This document shows, in pieces, positions 53,116 to 61,800 of a stretch of 64,000 bases of DNA. The notes beneath the pieces are model-generated. The model did no database searches. It was not told the DNA's origin and saw only the letters and a list, made by a program, of their open reading frames with translations. The position numbers and the translations under genes are program-made. The stretch is from positions 682,001 to 746,000 of the forward strand of contig NZ_JADVKT010000002.1 of assembly GCF_016508255.1 (NCBI RefSeq). The letters run 5' to 3'. This stretch comes from Acinetobacter calcoaceticus. GTDB taxonomy: Bacteria > Pseudomonadota > Gammaproteobacteria > Pseudomonadales > Moraxellaceae. Position 1 is the first letter of the stretch. Each line of letters opens with the position of its first letter.

Positions 53116-53804
53116 TGTTTTCTTTAACCCCAGAAGAGCTCAGCGTTTTGCAACTTTCTTGTAAGGTTGCAGCAAGTTGTCTTGTCGTCAGCATTATTCC
53201 TGCAATTTGCGTGGGATGGTTTTTGGCACGTAAAGAGTTCTGGGGTAAGTCATTCATTGAAACATTGGTGTTTTTACCTTTGGTGTTACCGCCAGTTGTT
53301 CCTGGTTACTTGCTTTTACAAGTTTTTGGGAGCCGCGGCATTATTGGACAATATTTGGCGCCACTCGGAATTGATTTTGCATTTAACTGGAAAGGGGCTG
53401 TTCTTGCATCAGCAGTGATGGGTTTCCCGCTATTGGTGCAATCTATTCGGCTAGCGATTGAACTGGTTGATCAGCGTTTAGAAATGGCAGCAAAGACATT
53501 AGGTGCCTCATCTTTAGGGGCATTTTTTCATGTCACGATGCCACTTGCCAGCAGTGGTATTTTAATTGGTGCTATTTTATGTTTTTGCCGCAGTTTAGGT
53601 GAATTTGGTGCCACCATTACCTTTGTGGGTAATATTTCAAATGAAACACGAACTTTGCCTTTGGCCATGTATAGCCTAATGCAACAACCCGATACAGAGG
53701 CCGCTATTCAACGGCTTATAGTTTTATCGTTAAGCGTGGCTTTTTTAGCGCTATGGTTTGCACAGTGGTTTCATCGTTATCAAAAGAGGCGCTTAGGGCG
53801 GTAG
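53112..53804 (+). CDS. modB: Molybdate ABC transporter permease
   Basis: 230 aa, about five transmembrane helices. The cytoplasmic EAA-type loop ELVDQRLEMAAKTLGASSLGAFFHVTMPLA is the ATPase contact, and RSLGEFGATITFVGN is characteristic of ModB. Overlaps modA by 4 bases and precedes modC by 4 bases. Confidence 0.93.
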   Translation: MMFSLTPEELSVLQLSCKVAASCLVVSIIPAICVGWFLARKEFWGKSFIETLVFLPLVLPPVVPGYLLLQVFGSRGIIGQYLAPLGIDFAFNWKGAVLASAVMGFPLLVQSIRLAIELVDQRLEMAAKTLGASSLGAFFHVTMPLASSGILIGAILCFCRSLGEFGATITFVGNISNETRTLPLAMYSLMQQPDTEAAIQRLIVLSLSVAFLALWFAQWFHRYQKRRLGR

Positions 53805-53808
53805 AAAT

Positions 53809-54429
53809 ATGTTAATTGATTGCCGTTTTCAGCTACAACTGGGCCAGTTTCATATTGAACCCAGTTTCCAATCAGATGCTTCTGTTATTGGGCTATTTGG
53901 TGCCTCTGGGTCAGGTAAAACATCAATTTTACATGCCATTGCAGGATTAAATACACCGCGTAGTGGAATCATTAAAATACAAGAGCAAACGTGGTTTGAT
54001 TCAAATCAGAAAATTAATTTGAGCACGCAAAAGCGGCATATAGGACTAGTTTTTCAAGATGCTCAGCTTTTTCCGCATAAAACGGTAAAGCAAAATTTAT
54101 TATTTGGTTTTAAGCATCTTGCCCAGCAAGAACGTCACTTTGAAGCTGATTATATTATTGAATTATTAAAGTTAGAGCATTTATTACAACGTATGCCCAT
54201 CAAGCTCTCAGGTGGTGAAAAGCAACGAGTAGCATTAGGACGCGCATTGTTATATTCACCTAAGCTTTTACTACTTGATGAACCTTTATCGGCACTAGAT
54301 GCGAATCATAAAGCTGAAATTATTCCTTTTTTTCAAAGGGTAAAACAGGAAATAAAAATTCCCATGATTTATGTGAGTCATGATATTCAAGAAATTAAAC
54401 AACTGACTGAAACAATGTGGATTTTATAA
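53809..54429 (+). CDS. modC: Molybdate ABC transporter ATPase, lacking MOP domain
   Basis: 206 aa. Walker A GASGSGKT, Q-loop FQDAQLFPH, signature LSGGEKQR, Walker B LLLLDEPLSALD and H-loop SHD are all present. The protein stops about 10 residues after the H-loop (ETMWIL), so the C-terminal extension and MOP/TOBE domain (about 140 residues in E. coli ModC) are missing. The ATPase core is complete and should work, but feedback inhibition by molybdate would not. Similar short ModC proteins may be normal in this genus. No frameshift remnant is visible downstream, where the PepSY gene converges. Confidence 0.88.
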   Translation: MLIDCRFQLQLGQFHIEPSFQSDASVIGLFGASGSGKTSILHAIAGLNTPRSGIIKIQEQTWFDSNQKINLSTQKRHIGLVFQDAQLFPHKTVKQNLLFGFKHLAQQERHFEADYIIELLKLEHLLQRMPIKLSGGEKQRVALGRALLYSPKLLLLDEPLSALDANHKAEIIPFFQRVKQEIKIPMIYVSHDIQEIKQLTETMWIL

Positions 54430-54475
54430 TTTTTTATATTTCACACATTATTTCAGTCTAGTTAGTTCATGGTTG

Positions 54476-56080
54476 TTAGTTAGCCCATAAACTGCCCGTT
54501 GGCGCAGATTTTCGGCGATCTTGGGCTTTTTGATAAAAACGCCAGAAAGCGAAAGCAAAAATGATAGCCAAGAAATCAACGACTAAGATTTCTCCGCCAT
54601 GTACCCATAAGCCACTTTGTGGAATGAAGTAGGCTAAAAGGGATGTAAGCGGAATCGCAAATAACACCAAAACCAAGGTTAACAGCAGTTGTGGTAAAGC
54701 TTTTGCATAGCCAATCACAAAGGTATAAATCAAAGTCAGTAGGAAAATCACATAATAACCATACATGAAAAGATGGTTTATGCTTTCAATATTGAGTGCT
54801 GCAAAAAGCCAACGACTAACCAACATTGTGCCCACGACTGCTAAAACACACCCTAAACATGTACCTATAGTTAAGTTCGCAAGGAACACAACATCTTTTC
54901 GTTGAACAGGAATAGGGTCATCAACACGCTTTTGCTTACGTGCACGAGTTTCAACCCAAAGAATGTTTCCTGTATAAAATAAGAAAGCGCCACCGACACC
55001 TAACACAAAATAAATCCAGCGTACGCCCGTACCACCAAAACTTCCAAAATGTAGGCTAAACATTGCGTTGATTAACTTATTACCAGCATCAGTCTGTGTG
55101 TTAATGCCTTTATGATTAAAGTGCTCAACTGCATATGGGTTCATACGCATAAAGTCGTGATTCGCACCGCGCAACATCTGATCTGAACTATATAAAGCTA
55201 TACGTGCATTGGCTTTTTCAGGTTTATCTAGACCACTGAACTGGATATAGTCAACTGAATATTCAGGTGCTACTTTTTTAGTTTGAGCTAATATTTGCTG
55301 CACATCAATCTGTGTTTGTTTAGGCTCAATAAGTGCAGGGGGAGAACGCTGAAAAACAGGCTGGCCTTTGAGTGCAAGTTGCCCAATCGCATCATAAAAA
55401 AAGTCATGAAAAGCAAAGACAATAACGCTAATACTAATAATGATGTGGAAAGGTAAGCTGGTAATTCCAATCACGTTATGCGCATCTAACCAAAAACGCT
55501 TTTTATTTTTACCAGGTCGAATGACAAAGTAGTCCTTTACCAAGGTCGGTAATAAGATGATTACCCCTGAAAGCAGGGCAAGAAAATATAAAATCGAAAC
55601 AACACCCATCACATAGAGACCTAATCCGTGATGGCCTGCCATGCCCGGTATGCCTGCTGTTTCATGTAACTGTTCAATTAGCCAACCTGCCTTAGATAAG
55701 TTTTCTTGAGCAACGATTAGTTGACCTTTATCGTCTAAGCTTGCCATCCATGTTGACTGAGCAGTATTAAAGCCATCGCCACGTTCATGCTCACTCCAAG
55801 TAATCGGCGCATAGTGAAACTCATTGGATGATAAATTTAGTGTGAAGTTCTTTTGCGCAGCAGGATAGGTGGTTTGTACTTTTTGAATAAGTTCATTATA
55901 TTGATGTGGTGATATTTTCGGTAATACTTGCTGTGTTGGCGTAGCCCACTTACTAATGTGGTGCTGAAACATGCTGAGCCCACCAGCAAAGAAACAGATA
56001 AAAAGCAAAATCCCCGCACATACACCCACCCAAGTATGCATGTTTTTTGCTAATTTCATGATGTCTGAACGTACTTTCAT
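54476..56080 (-). CDS. PepSY-associated transmembrane protein (iron-uptake operon)
   Basis: 534 aa with at least four main helices. An N-terminal anchor HTWVGVCAGILLFICFFAGGLSMF is followed by a periplasmic region (about 40-150), then further helices and cytoplasmic segments. LHFGSFGGTGVRWIYFVLGVGGAFLF and HDFFYDAIG are typical of PepSY_TM proteins (PiuB-like). They act in reduction or handling of Fe-siderophores at the inner membrane. It is last of a three-gene operon starting at a Fur-type region and is preceded by DUF3649 and DUF3325 proteins. The start could be the internal ATG seven residues in. Confidence 0.85.
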   Translation of the reverse strand: MKVRSDIMKLAKNMHTWVGVCAGILLFICFFAGGLSMFQHHISKWATPTQQVLPKISPHQYNELIQKVQTTYPAAQKNFTLNLSSNEFHYAPITWSEHERGDGFNTAQSTWMASLDDKGQLIVAQENLSKAGWLIEQLHETAGIPGMAGHHGLGLYVMGVVSILYFLALLSGVIILLPTLVKDYFVIRPGKNKKRFWLDAHNVIGITSLPFHIIISISVIVFAFHDFFYDAIGQLALKGQPVFQRSPPALIEPKQTQIDVQQILAQTKKVAPEYSVDYIQFSGLDKPEKANARIALYSSDQMLRGANHDFMRMNPYAVEHFNHKGINTQTDAGNKLINAMFSLHFGSFGGTGVRWIYFVLGVGGAFLFYTGNILWVETRARKQKRVDDPIPVQRKDVVFLANLTIGTCLGCVLAVVGTMLVSRWLFAALNIESINHLFMYGYYVIFLLTLIYTFVIGYAKALPQLLLTLVLVLFAIPLTSLLAYFIPQSGLWVHGGEILVVDFLAIIFAFAFWRFYQKAQDRRKSAPTGSLWAN

Positions 56081-56082
56081 GT

Positions 56083-56373
56083 TTAACCCCGTAAGACAAA
56101 AATACAGCTATACGCTAGGGCATTCGCAATCAATAAATAGATAAGCGCTTTTCGTCCAGTCGTGAAAAAATAACTGCCAAACATAATAGGCATCCACACC
56201 CAAGGAACACTCCACATTCCCACTTGCACTAATAAGTCCATGGCAACATAAGGTTCGCCTAATAAAACAATTAAATTACCAATCGCGATAGAAAGACTTA
56301 GACCTAAAACACCACCTGCAAAAGTTTTACTCCACCAGTCTGGCTGGATCAGAGACTGAATTTTAGCTTTCAT
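56083..56373 (-). CDS. DUF3649-type small membrane protein
   Basis: 96 aa with three hydrophobic segments. It has the WWSKTFAGGVLGLSLSIAIGNLI and WSVPWVWMPIMFGSYFFTTGRKALIYLL pattern I associate with DUF3649. Its start overlaps the stop of the DUF3325 gene by 4 bases (ATGA) and it ends 2 bases before the PepSY gene, so the three are translated together. These small proteins recur with TonB receptors and PepSY proteins; the molecular role is unknown. Confidence 0.75.
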   Translation of the reverse strand: MKAKIQSLIQPDWWSKTFAGGVLGLSLSIAIGNLIVLLGEPYVAMDLLVQVGMWSVPWVWMPIMFGSYFFTTGRKALIYLLIANALAYSCIFVLRG

Positions 56374-56627
56374 GAAACCAGTTTCCGTTTAAAAAGCGCC
56401 ATAAATGGAAGAAACGACCACGCAAAAATGATGAGCATGAACCAATAAAAAGCAGCAACAACTTTTGGTAAGCTTGCAAAGAGCACAATAAGTCCAATGC
56501 CTAATAGCAATAGACCCAAATACTTAAAGAAAGTAGGAAGATGTTGAGACAACAGATTTTGGTTGCTATGACTACAATAGATACTGACCGCTCCCAACAG
56601 GGTCAAAAAAAGTCCTATAAGTTTCAT
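56370..56627 (-). CDS. DUF3325-type small membrane protein
   Basis: 85 aa with three hydrophobic helices: LIGLFLTLLGAVSIYCSHSNQ, FKYLGLLLLGIGLIVLFASL and FYWFMLIIFAWSFLPFMALF. The HSNQNLL motif after helix 1 is typical of DUF3325. First gene of the iron-related operon and the one nearest the Fur-type palindromes. Function unknown beyond association with siderophore uptake. Confidence 0.75.
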   Translation of the reverse strand: MKLIGLFLTLLGAVSIYCSHSNQNLLSQHLPTFFKYLGLLLLGIGLIVLFASLPKVVAAFYWFMLIIFAWSFLPFMALFKRKLVS

Positions 56628-56679
56628 AATCGATGTTTATAAGTAAATTAAAGTCAAAATTTACCCAACAGTATAAGTA

Positions 56680-56724
56680 AATAATAATTATTATCAAATG
56701 ATAAATATAATTATTTATCATTTG
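56680..56724. promoter_or_regulatory. Fur-type palindromic operator region
   Basis: Two overlapping dyads. ATAATAATTATTAT (56681-56694) resembles a Fur box core. CAAATGATAAATA (56695-56707) and TATTTATCATTTG (56712-56724) are perfect 13-bp arms around TAAT. The region separates the DUF3325/PepSY operon from the phosphopantetheinyl transferase gene, so both would be iron-repressed. Confidence 0.72.
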
Positions 56725-56771
56725 GCGGTGAGTAAGTTAAGATAGGAGATAACTCATTAAAAATATTTATT

Positions 56772-57518
56772 TTGAAGTCGAATACAGTGAGCAATTATCT
56801 ATATATTCCTGAACAAATCAGTAAATCAATTTATGAAATTTCGAGTCCTATTTTTCTTACATCAGAGCTATTTTGTTATTGGCTAGATTTATCGCAAACA
56901 ACGCATTTGCATATAGACCAACAATTAGAGCATCCTCTAAAAATTGCTCAAGCGCGTGTCGAACGTAAAAATGAGTACTTATGTGGCAGGGTCTTAGCTC
57001 AAGCTGTTTTAAATCATCATTTTGGTTTAGATCAGCCAATAACCTCTATGCACGAACCTTTGCCCATCTGGCCAAATCATGTTTTGGGGAGTATCAGTCA
57101 TTCACAAAATAAGTTAATTGTTGCGCTATCTAATAATGCGGTTTATTTGGGAATTGATATCGAGCACTGGGTGACCTCAGAATTTGCTCAAGAGAGTGCA
57201 CATCTTATTTTAACGCCGTCTGAGTTTGATTTATGGAAAAGTAAAGCCTGCGAGTTTTTTGATTTTGCCGGTTATGTGAGCTTAATTTTTTCTATAAAAG
57301 AAAGCCTATATAAAGCGGTTTATCCCACTGCAAAGCAATATATCGATTTCTTAGAAGCATCTATCGTTGATATTAATTTTGAAAATCAAAAATTAACGCT
57401 AACTTTTTTGCCAGAAATTCAGCAGCGCTATCAACTCTTAGAACAATATCAAGGTGGCTGGACCATAGAACAAGACCATATTATGACTTGGGTTTTTCAA
57501 GCACGAAATTTTGCTTAA
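56772..57518 (+). CDS. 4'-phosphopantetheinyl transferase (Sfp/EntD type)
   Basis: 248 aa. PPTase motifs: LGIDIEHWV (Mg-binding Asp and Glu) and FSIKESLYKAVYP (the KESLYK motif), with ISHSQNKLIVALS earlier. It loads phosphopantetheine onto the carrier domains of the NRPS encoded nearby. No in-frame ATG exists near the expected N-terminus: the first start codon is TTG at 56772 and a GTG lies at 56787. AGGAG at 56744-56748 is too far from both, so the true start is uncertain. It is divergent from the iron operon across a Fur-type region. Confidence 0.85.
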   Translation: MKSNTVSNYLYIPEQISKSIYEISSPIFLTSELFCYWLDLSQTTHLHIDQQLEHPLKIAQARVERKNEYLCGRVLAQAVLNHHFGLDQPITSMHEPLPIWPNHVLGSISHSQNKLIVALSNNAVYLGIDIEHWVTSEFAQESAHLILTPSEFDLWKSKACEFFDFAGYVSLIFSIKESLYKAVYPTAKQYIDFLEASIVDINFENQKLTLTFLPEIQQRYQLLEQYQGGWTIEQDHIMTWVFQARNFA

Positions 57519-57522
57519 AATA

Positions 57523-57557
57523 AAAGAAGGCAACGAATTGCCTTCTTTCTTTTTTAA
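57523..57557. terminator. Convergent terminator, PPTase / MFS exporter
   Basis: AAAGAAGGCAA (57523-57533), CGAA loop and TTGCCTTCTTT (57538-57548), then T-rich sequence. Confidence 0.88.
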
Positions 57558-57560
57558 GGT

Positions 57561-58811
57561 TTAATTTTCTTGTAACTTAGGATCTTGGAAACCTGTTTCA
57601 CGCATATCTTGAGAGTTGAATAAGAACATAAATCCTACTGCAAAGCTTAGTATGCCAAAGAAGAGGATACTTCCTGATATTGGTAGAAAACGAGTTAAAA
57701 GGCCTAAAGTTGTGGTGGCAATTGAGTCACCTAATGCATCTTGTGCAAGCCAGATTGCGTTAATACGCCCTAGATATTCATCAGGTGTATGTCCTTGCAC
57801 AATGCTGTATTGAAGCAAGTTGGCAATCGACATCAAATATCCGAAAACACATAAAATTGGTAAAGTCACGATGAGCCAAGGTGAAAGCCCAATCATAATC
57901 ATGCAGCTAAAAATACCTAAGCATGTATAGAGCATGACTAAGCCGGGTCTGAGTAAGCGTGTTGTCCAACCACTGAGTAAAGCACCCAAAGTCGAGCCTA
58001 AAGGCACGGCCGAATACATAAGTCCAAGTTCAAATGCACCGCCGTGAAAAATTTCATCTGCCATTTGCGGAAAAATAATTCGAATAGCACTGCTAAAACT
58101 GAGCAGTGTTCCAATTAAAATGGTGCTACCGATCACTTTATTTTTAAAAACAAATTTAAACCCCTGGGCTAATTGGCGAAGAGGACTTTCACCATTTGAT
58201 GCGTGTTGTGGTTTAAGCGCAGGTAACCCCATTAATAAAAACACAGTAAGTAAAGTACCCACGGTTGAGACCCAATACACGGTCGCAACACCGCTAGCAG
58301 CAATTAATATACCGCCGATTGCTGGTGAAATAACGGTTGCAAGCCGTACGGATACCATGCTGATCGCACGGGCTTGTACAATATTTTCGCGCCCTACAAT
58401 CACAGGCATGATAGACATCATTGCGGTTACACCCAGTGCACCAAAGAAACCATCCGATGCTGATAGAAAATAAATAGCATAAAGCGAAGGATGCTCAAAC
58501 ATGGCATTGATGGCGAGGCCAGCAAAGCCTAAACCACACACACCTCGTGCTAATAAAATTAGCCATTTCCGATCTTTGCGATCTGACAGCAAACCACCAA
58601 GTAACAAACCAATAAACATAGCAATGCCTTCAAAAGCCATTGCAACTGCAACATTTAATGAACTACCCGTAATATCGTAGACTTGTTTGGGAATAGCCAC
58701 GACCAACATACCAATGGTTAACAATGACAATGTGCGGGCAATAAATACATGTCGGAAATGAGCATTACGTTTTAAAAGACTAAAATCGGTCAATATAGAT
58801 TTAAAACTCAT
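57561..58811 (-). CDS. MFS exporter, EntS-like, probable siderophore exporter
   Basis: 416 aa, 12 helices. The N-terminus [33 protein letters not shown] and the motif [19 protein letters not shown] are as in the EntS group (MFS_3). The ATG at 58811 overlaps the stop codon of the NRPS (ATGA), giving translational coupling; the frame extends to 58844 within the NRPS but this is not needed. It would export the newly made siderophore across the inner membrane. Context drives the substrate assignment. Confidence 0.87.
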   Translation of the reverse strand: MSFKSILTDFSLLKRNAHFRHVFIARTLSLLTIGMLVVAIPKQVYDITGSSLNVAVAMAFEGIAMFIGLLLGGLLSDRKDRKWLILLARGVCGLGFAGLAINAMFEHPSLYAIYFLSASDGFFGALGVTAMMSIMPVIVGRENIVQARAISMVSVRLATVISPAIGGILIAASGVATVYWVSTVGTLLTVFLLMGLPALKPQHASNGESPLRQLAQGFKFVFKNKVIGSTILIGTLLSFSSAIRIIFPQMADEIFHGGAFELGLMYSAVPLGSTLGALLSGWTTRLLRPGLVMLYTCLGIFSCMIMIGLSPWLIVTLPILCVFGYLMSIANLLQYSIVQGHTPDEYLGRINAIWLAQDALGDSIATTTLGLLTRFLPISGSILFFGILSFAVGFMFLFNSQDMRETGFQDPKLQEN

Positions 58812-61800
58812 GGCGTGTGCTCCTCTAAACCGCGCGCCTGACAAATCATGCGGTTTAAAATTGGGCCAAGTGTTTCAAGTTGCTTCGGAGACAATATATC
58901 GGTATGGTCCGCTTCCCTTAGTCGAACAATATTAAGTTTTTTAACTAAAGGTGACCATTGTTGTTCTGGTTGGATATATGGCAGCAAGTCTTTTTCAGCG
59001 ACAACTAAGTGTAGTTCACCGTCAAAATGCGGCATTTTATACGGTTTTAATAAACGGACGGCATCGCGATAGTTTGCAAAAATATCCTCTTGTAAACGGC
59101 GGGTTTCTTCATTTAATGCCGTATCTGCATCGGCTAAAATATCATTGAAGAATTGAAGCTGTTCTTGTTCAGCTTCAGCATTCATTTCCTCTACCGACAA
59201 ATCTAACCACTGATGAATTTCAGCAGGGTAAGTGTCTAACAAGCCGAGATAATCAACTTTTTCACCTTGTTCAGTTAACTTCGCTGCAACTGCATAAGCC
59301 ACAGTGCCGCCAAGTGAATAACCTAATAAAGTATAAGGGCCTATTGATTGTTGCTTACGAATAATCTCAAGTTGTTTTTCAACCAGCTCATCCATATCAG
59401 CGCTATTTGCCAATAGACCCTCAGGTCGAGGAGACTGTAACCCAATAATGGGTAAATCAGAATGCAAATAACGATTCAGCACCGTATATTGCCATGCCGA
59501 ACCAGAACCAGGGAAGAAACAGAACAATGGATGCCCTGAACCAGAACGGATTGGTAAAATAGGTTGCATGCCAGTTTGTTCAACTTCTGCCAAACGTTCT
59601 TGTGTAAGAAGTAAAGCCGCTAAACGTTGAATCGTGACATGACTCATCAATTGACCAATTGGAATGGTCCGCTTGAATACTTTTCGGATTTCAATTGCGA
59701 GCTTCATCACCAAAATGGAATGCCCACCAATGGCAAAGAAATCTTCGTTCACACCAATATTTTGATCGGTGTTTAAAACTTGCTGGAAAATATGTGTCAG
59801 TTCATGTTCAAAGGTAGTAGTGGCGTACTGTTTTTCTATATTTGAAAGAACAAGCTGTGGTTGTGGCAGCGCTTTACGATCCAGCTTACCATTATGACTT
59901 AATGGGAATTTCTCGACTAACACATAGTGTGTCGGCACCATATATGCAGGAAGCTGTTTCGCCAATATTTTCTTTAACTGCTCAATGTCCACAGGTGCTG
60001 TTGTTTGCACGTAAGCAACCAACTGAACATCAGCTTTATTTTGTTCAGAAGAAATAGGATGTACCACCACATCTAGACCGCTGATTAAACGTAATTGCTG
60101 TTCAATTTCACCCAGTTCAATACGTTGCCCTCGTATTTTTAGCTGATCATCAGCACGGCCCACATATTGAATACTGCCGTCTGCATGCCAACGGGCAATA
60201 TCACCAGTGCGATACATGCGTTGACCTGCTGCAAATGGATTTGCGACAAAACGTGTTGCAGTTAAGTCTGCTCGATGTAAATAACCCATCGCCAATTGGT
60301 GACCTGCTAAATAAAGCTCACCATCCACTCCAACAGGAACAGGGCGTAAGTATTGATCTAATATATAAAGCTGGGTATTCCAGACTGGATAACCAATTGC
60401 AACGCTACTTTCTTTCGGATGTAATCCCAGTGTTGCATCCATATAACTCACATCTACCGCAGCTTCTGTTGGGCCATATAAGTTATGTAGCTCACAGCTA
60501 AAGTGCTCAGTAAATGATTTTGCTAAAGCCGTTGGTAATGCTTCACCACTACAGAACACTCGGCGGATTGGTAAACTTTGACGCTGAGCAGGTGATAAAA
60601 TTTCGGTAGCAGCATTTTCAAAAACAGCCAACATTGACGGTACAAAATGTAATGTTGTTATCTGATATTTTTGAATGAGGCTTAATAATGCCAATGGGTC
60701 ACGGTGTGCATCCACAGGTGCCATAACCAATCGTGCACCCACTAAATATGACCAGAAAAACTCCCATACAGAGACATCAAAAGTGCATGGTGTTTTTTGC
60801 AAAATCGTATCGTTGGCTGATAGTGGATACTCTGATTGCATCCATAAAATACGGTTCACAATGGCTTGGTGAGAAACCATGACACCTTTTGGCTGGCCTG
60901 TTGTACCCGATGTATAGATTAAATATGCCGGATGCTGTGGAGTAATGACTGTTGTTTTATAGCTGCTTAAATCAACCTTGGTCTCATCAAACAATTCATT
61001 AAAAGCAAAAGTGGCTATTGATGGATGGGCAATAGCAGCTAGATCATTTTGTTCACCAATCACAAGTTTAGATTTGGCATCCTGCAACATAAATTTGATG
61101 CGTTCAGTTGGATGTTGTAAATCAATAGGTAAATAAGCTGCACCTACTTCAATCACCGCCAAAATAGCGATACTCAGTTTGACTGAACGTGGTAAGGCAA
61201 CCGCAACAATATCTCCAGCCTGTACGCCAGCTCCTTGCAATTGCTGTGCTAAAGCACAAACTTGCAAACGCACTCCACTGAAACTGAGCTGATGAATTTC
61301 ATCACTTAACGCCGTTTGCTCAGGAGTAATTCGAGCTTGTTCTCTAAGCAATTGCTGTAAGGTTGTTAGGGGAACTTCATGTTGGGTTTGATTAACTTTC
61401 TGGATTAAATCGCGTTCTTCGGCCAGTTGTAAGCGATAGTGACTAAGAGACGTCTCTGGTTCATTTAATGCAATTTCAATCAACTGAACCATTCGCTCTA
61501 AGAAATGCTCTGGTTGATCAATTACACCACGTTGTTCGAGTAATAGCTCAATTTGATGATCAGGGATAACTAACAAAGCAAGCGGGTAATGGCTATAACC
61601 ACGATTTATGAGTTTTGAAATCGCAGCATCACCAAGTTTTTGCTGTAAATACTGGTTATCAGGGTAGTTTTCTACGACTAACAAACTATCGAAAAGATTG
61701 CCTTGAGCCACCAATTGCTGAATTGCACCCAGTCCTAAACCATCATGCTCTAAATGTTCAACATGCAATTGCCGTAACTGAGTCAATTGTTCCCAAAGTG

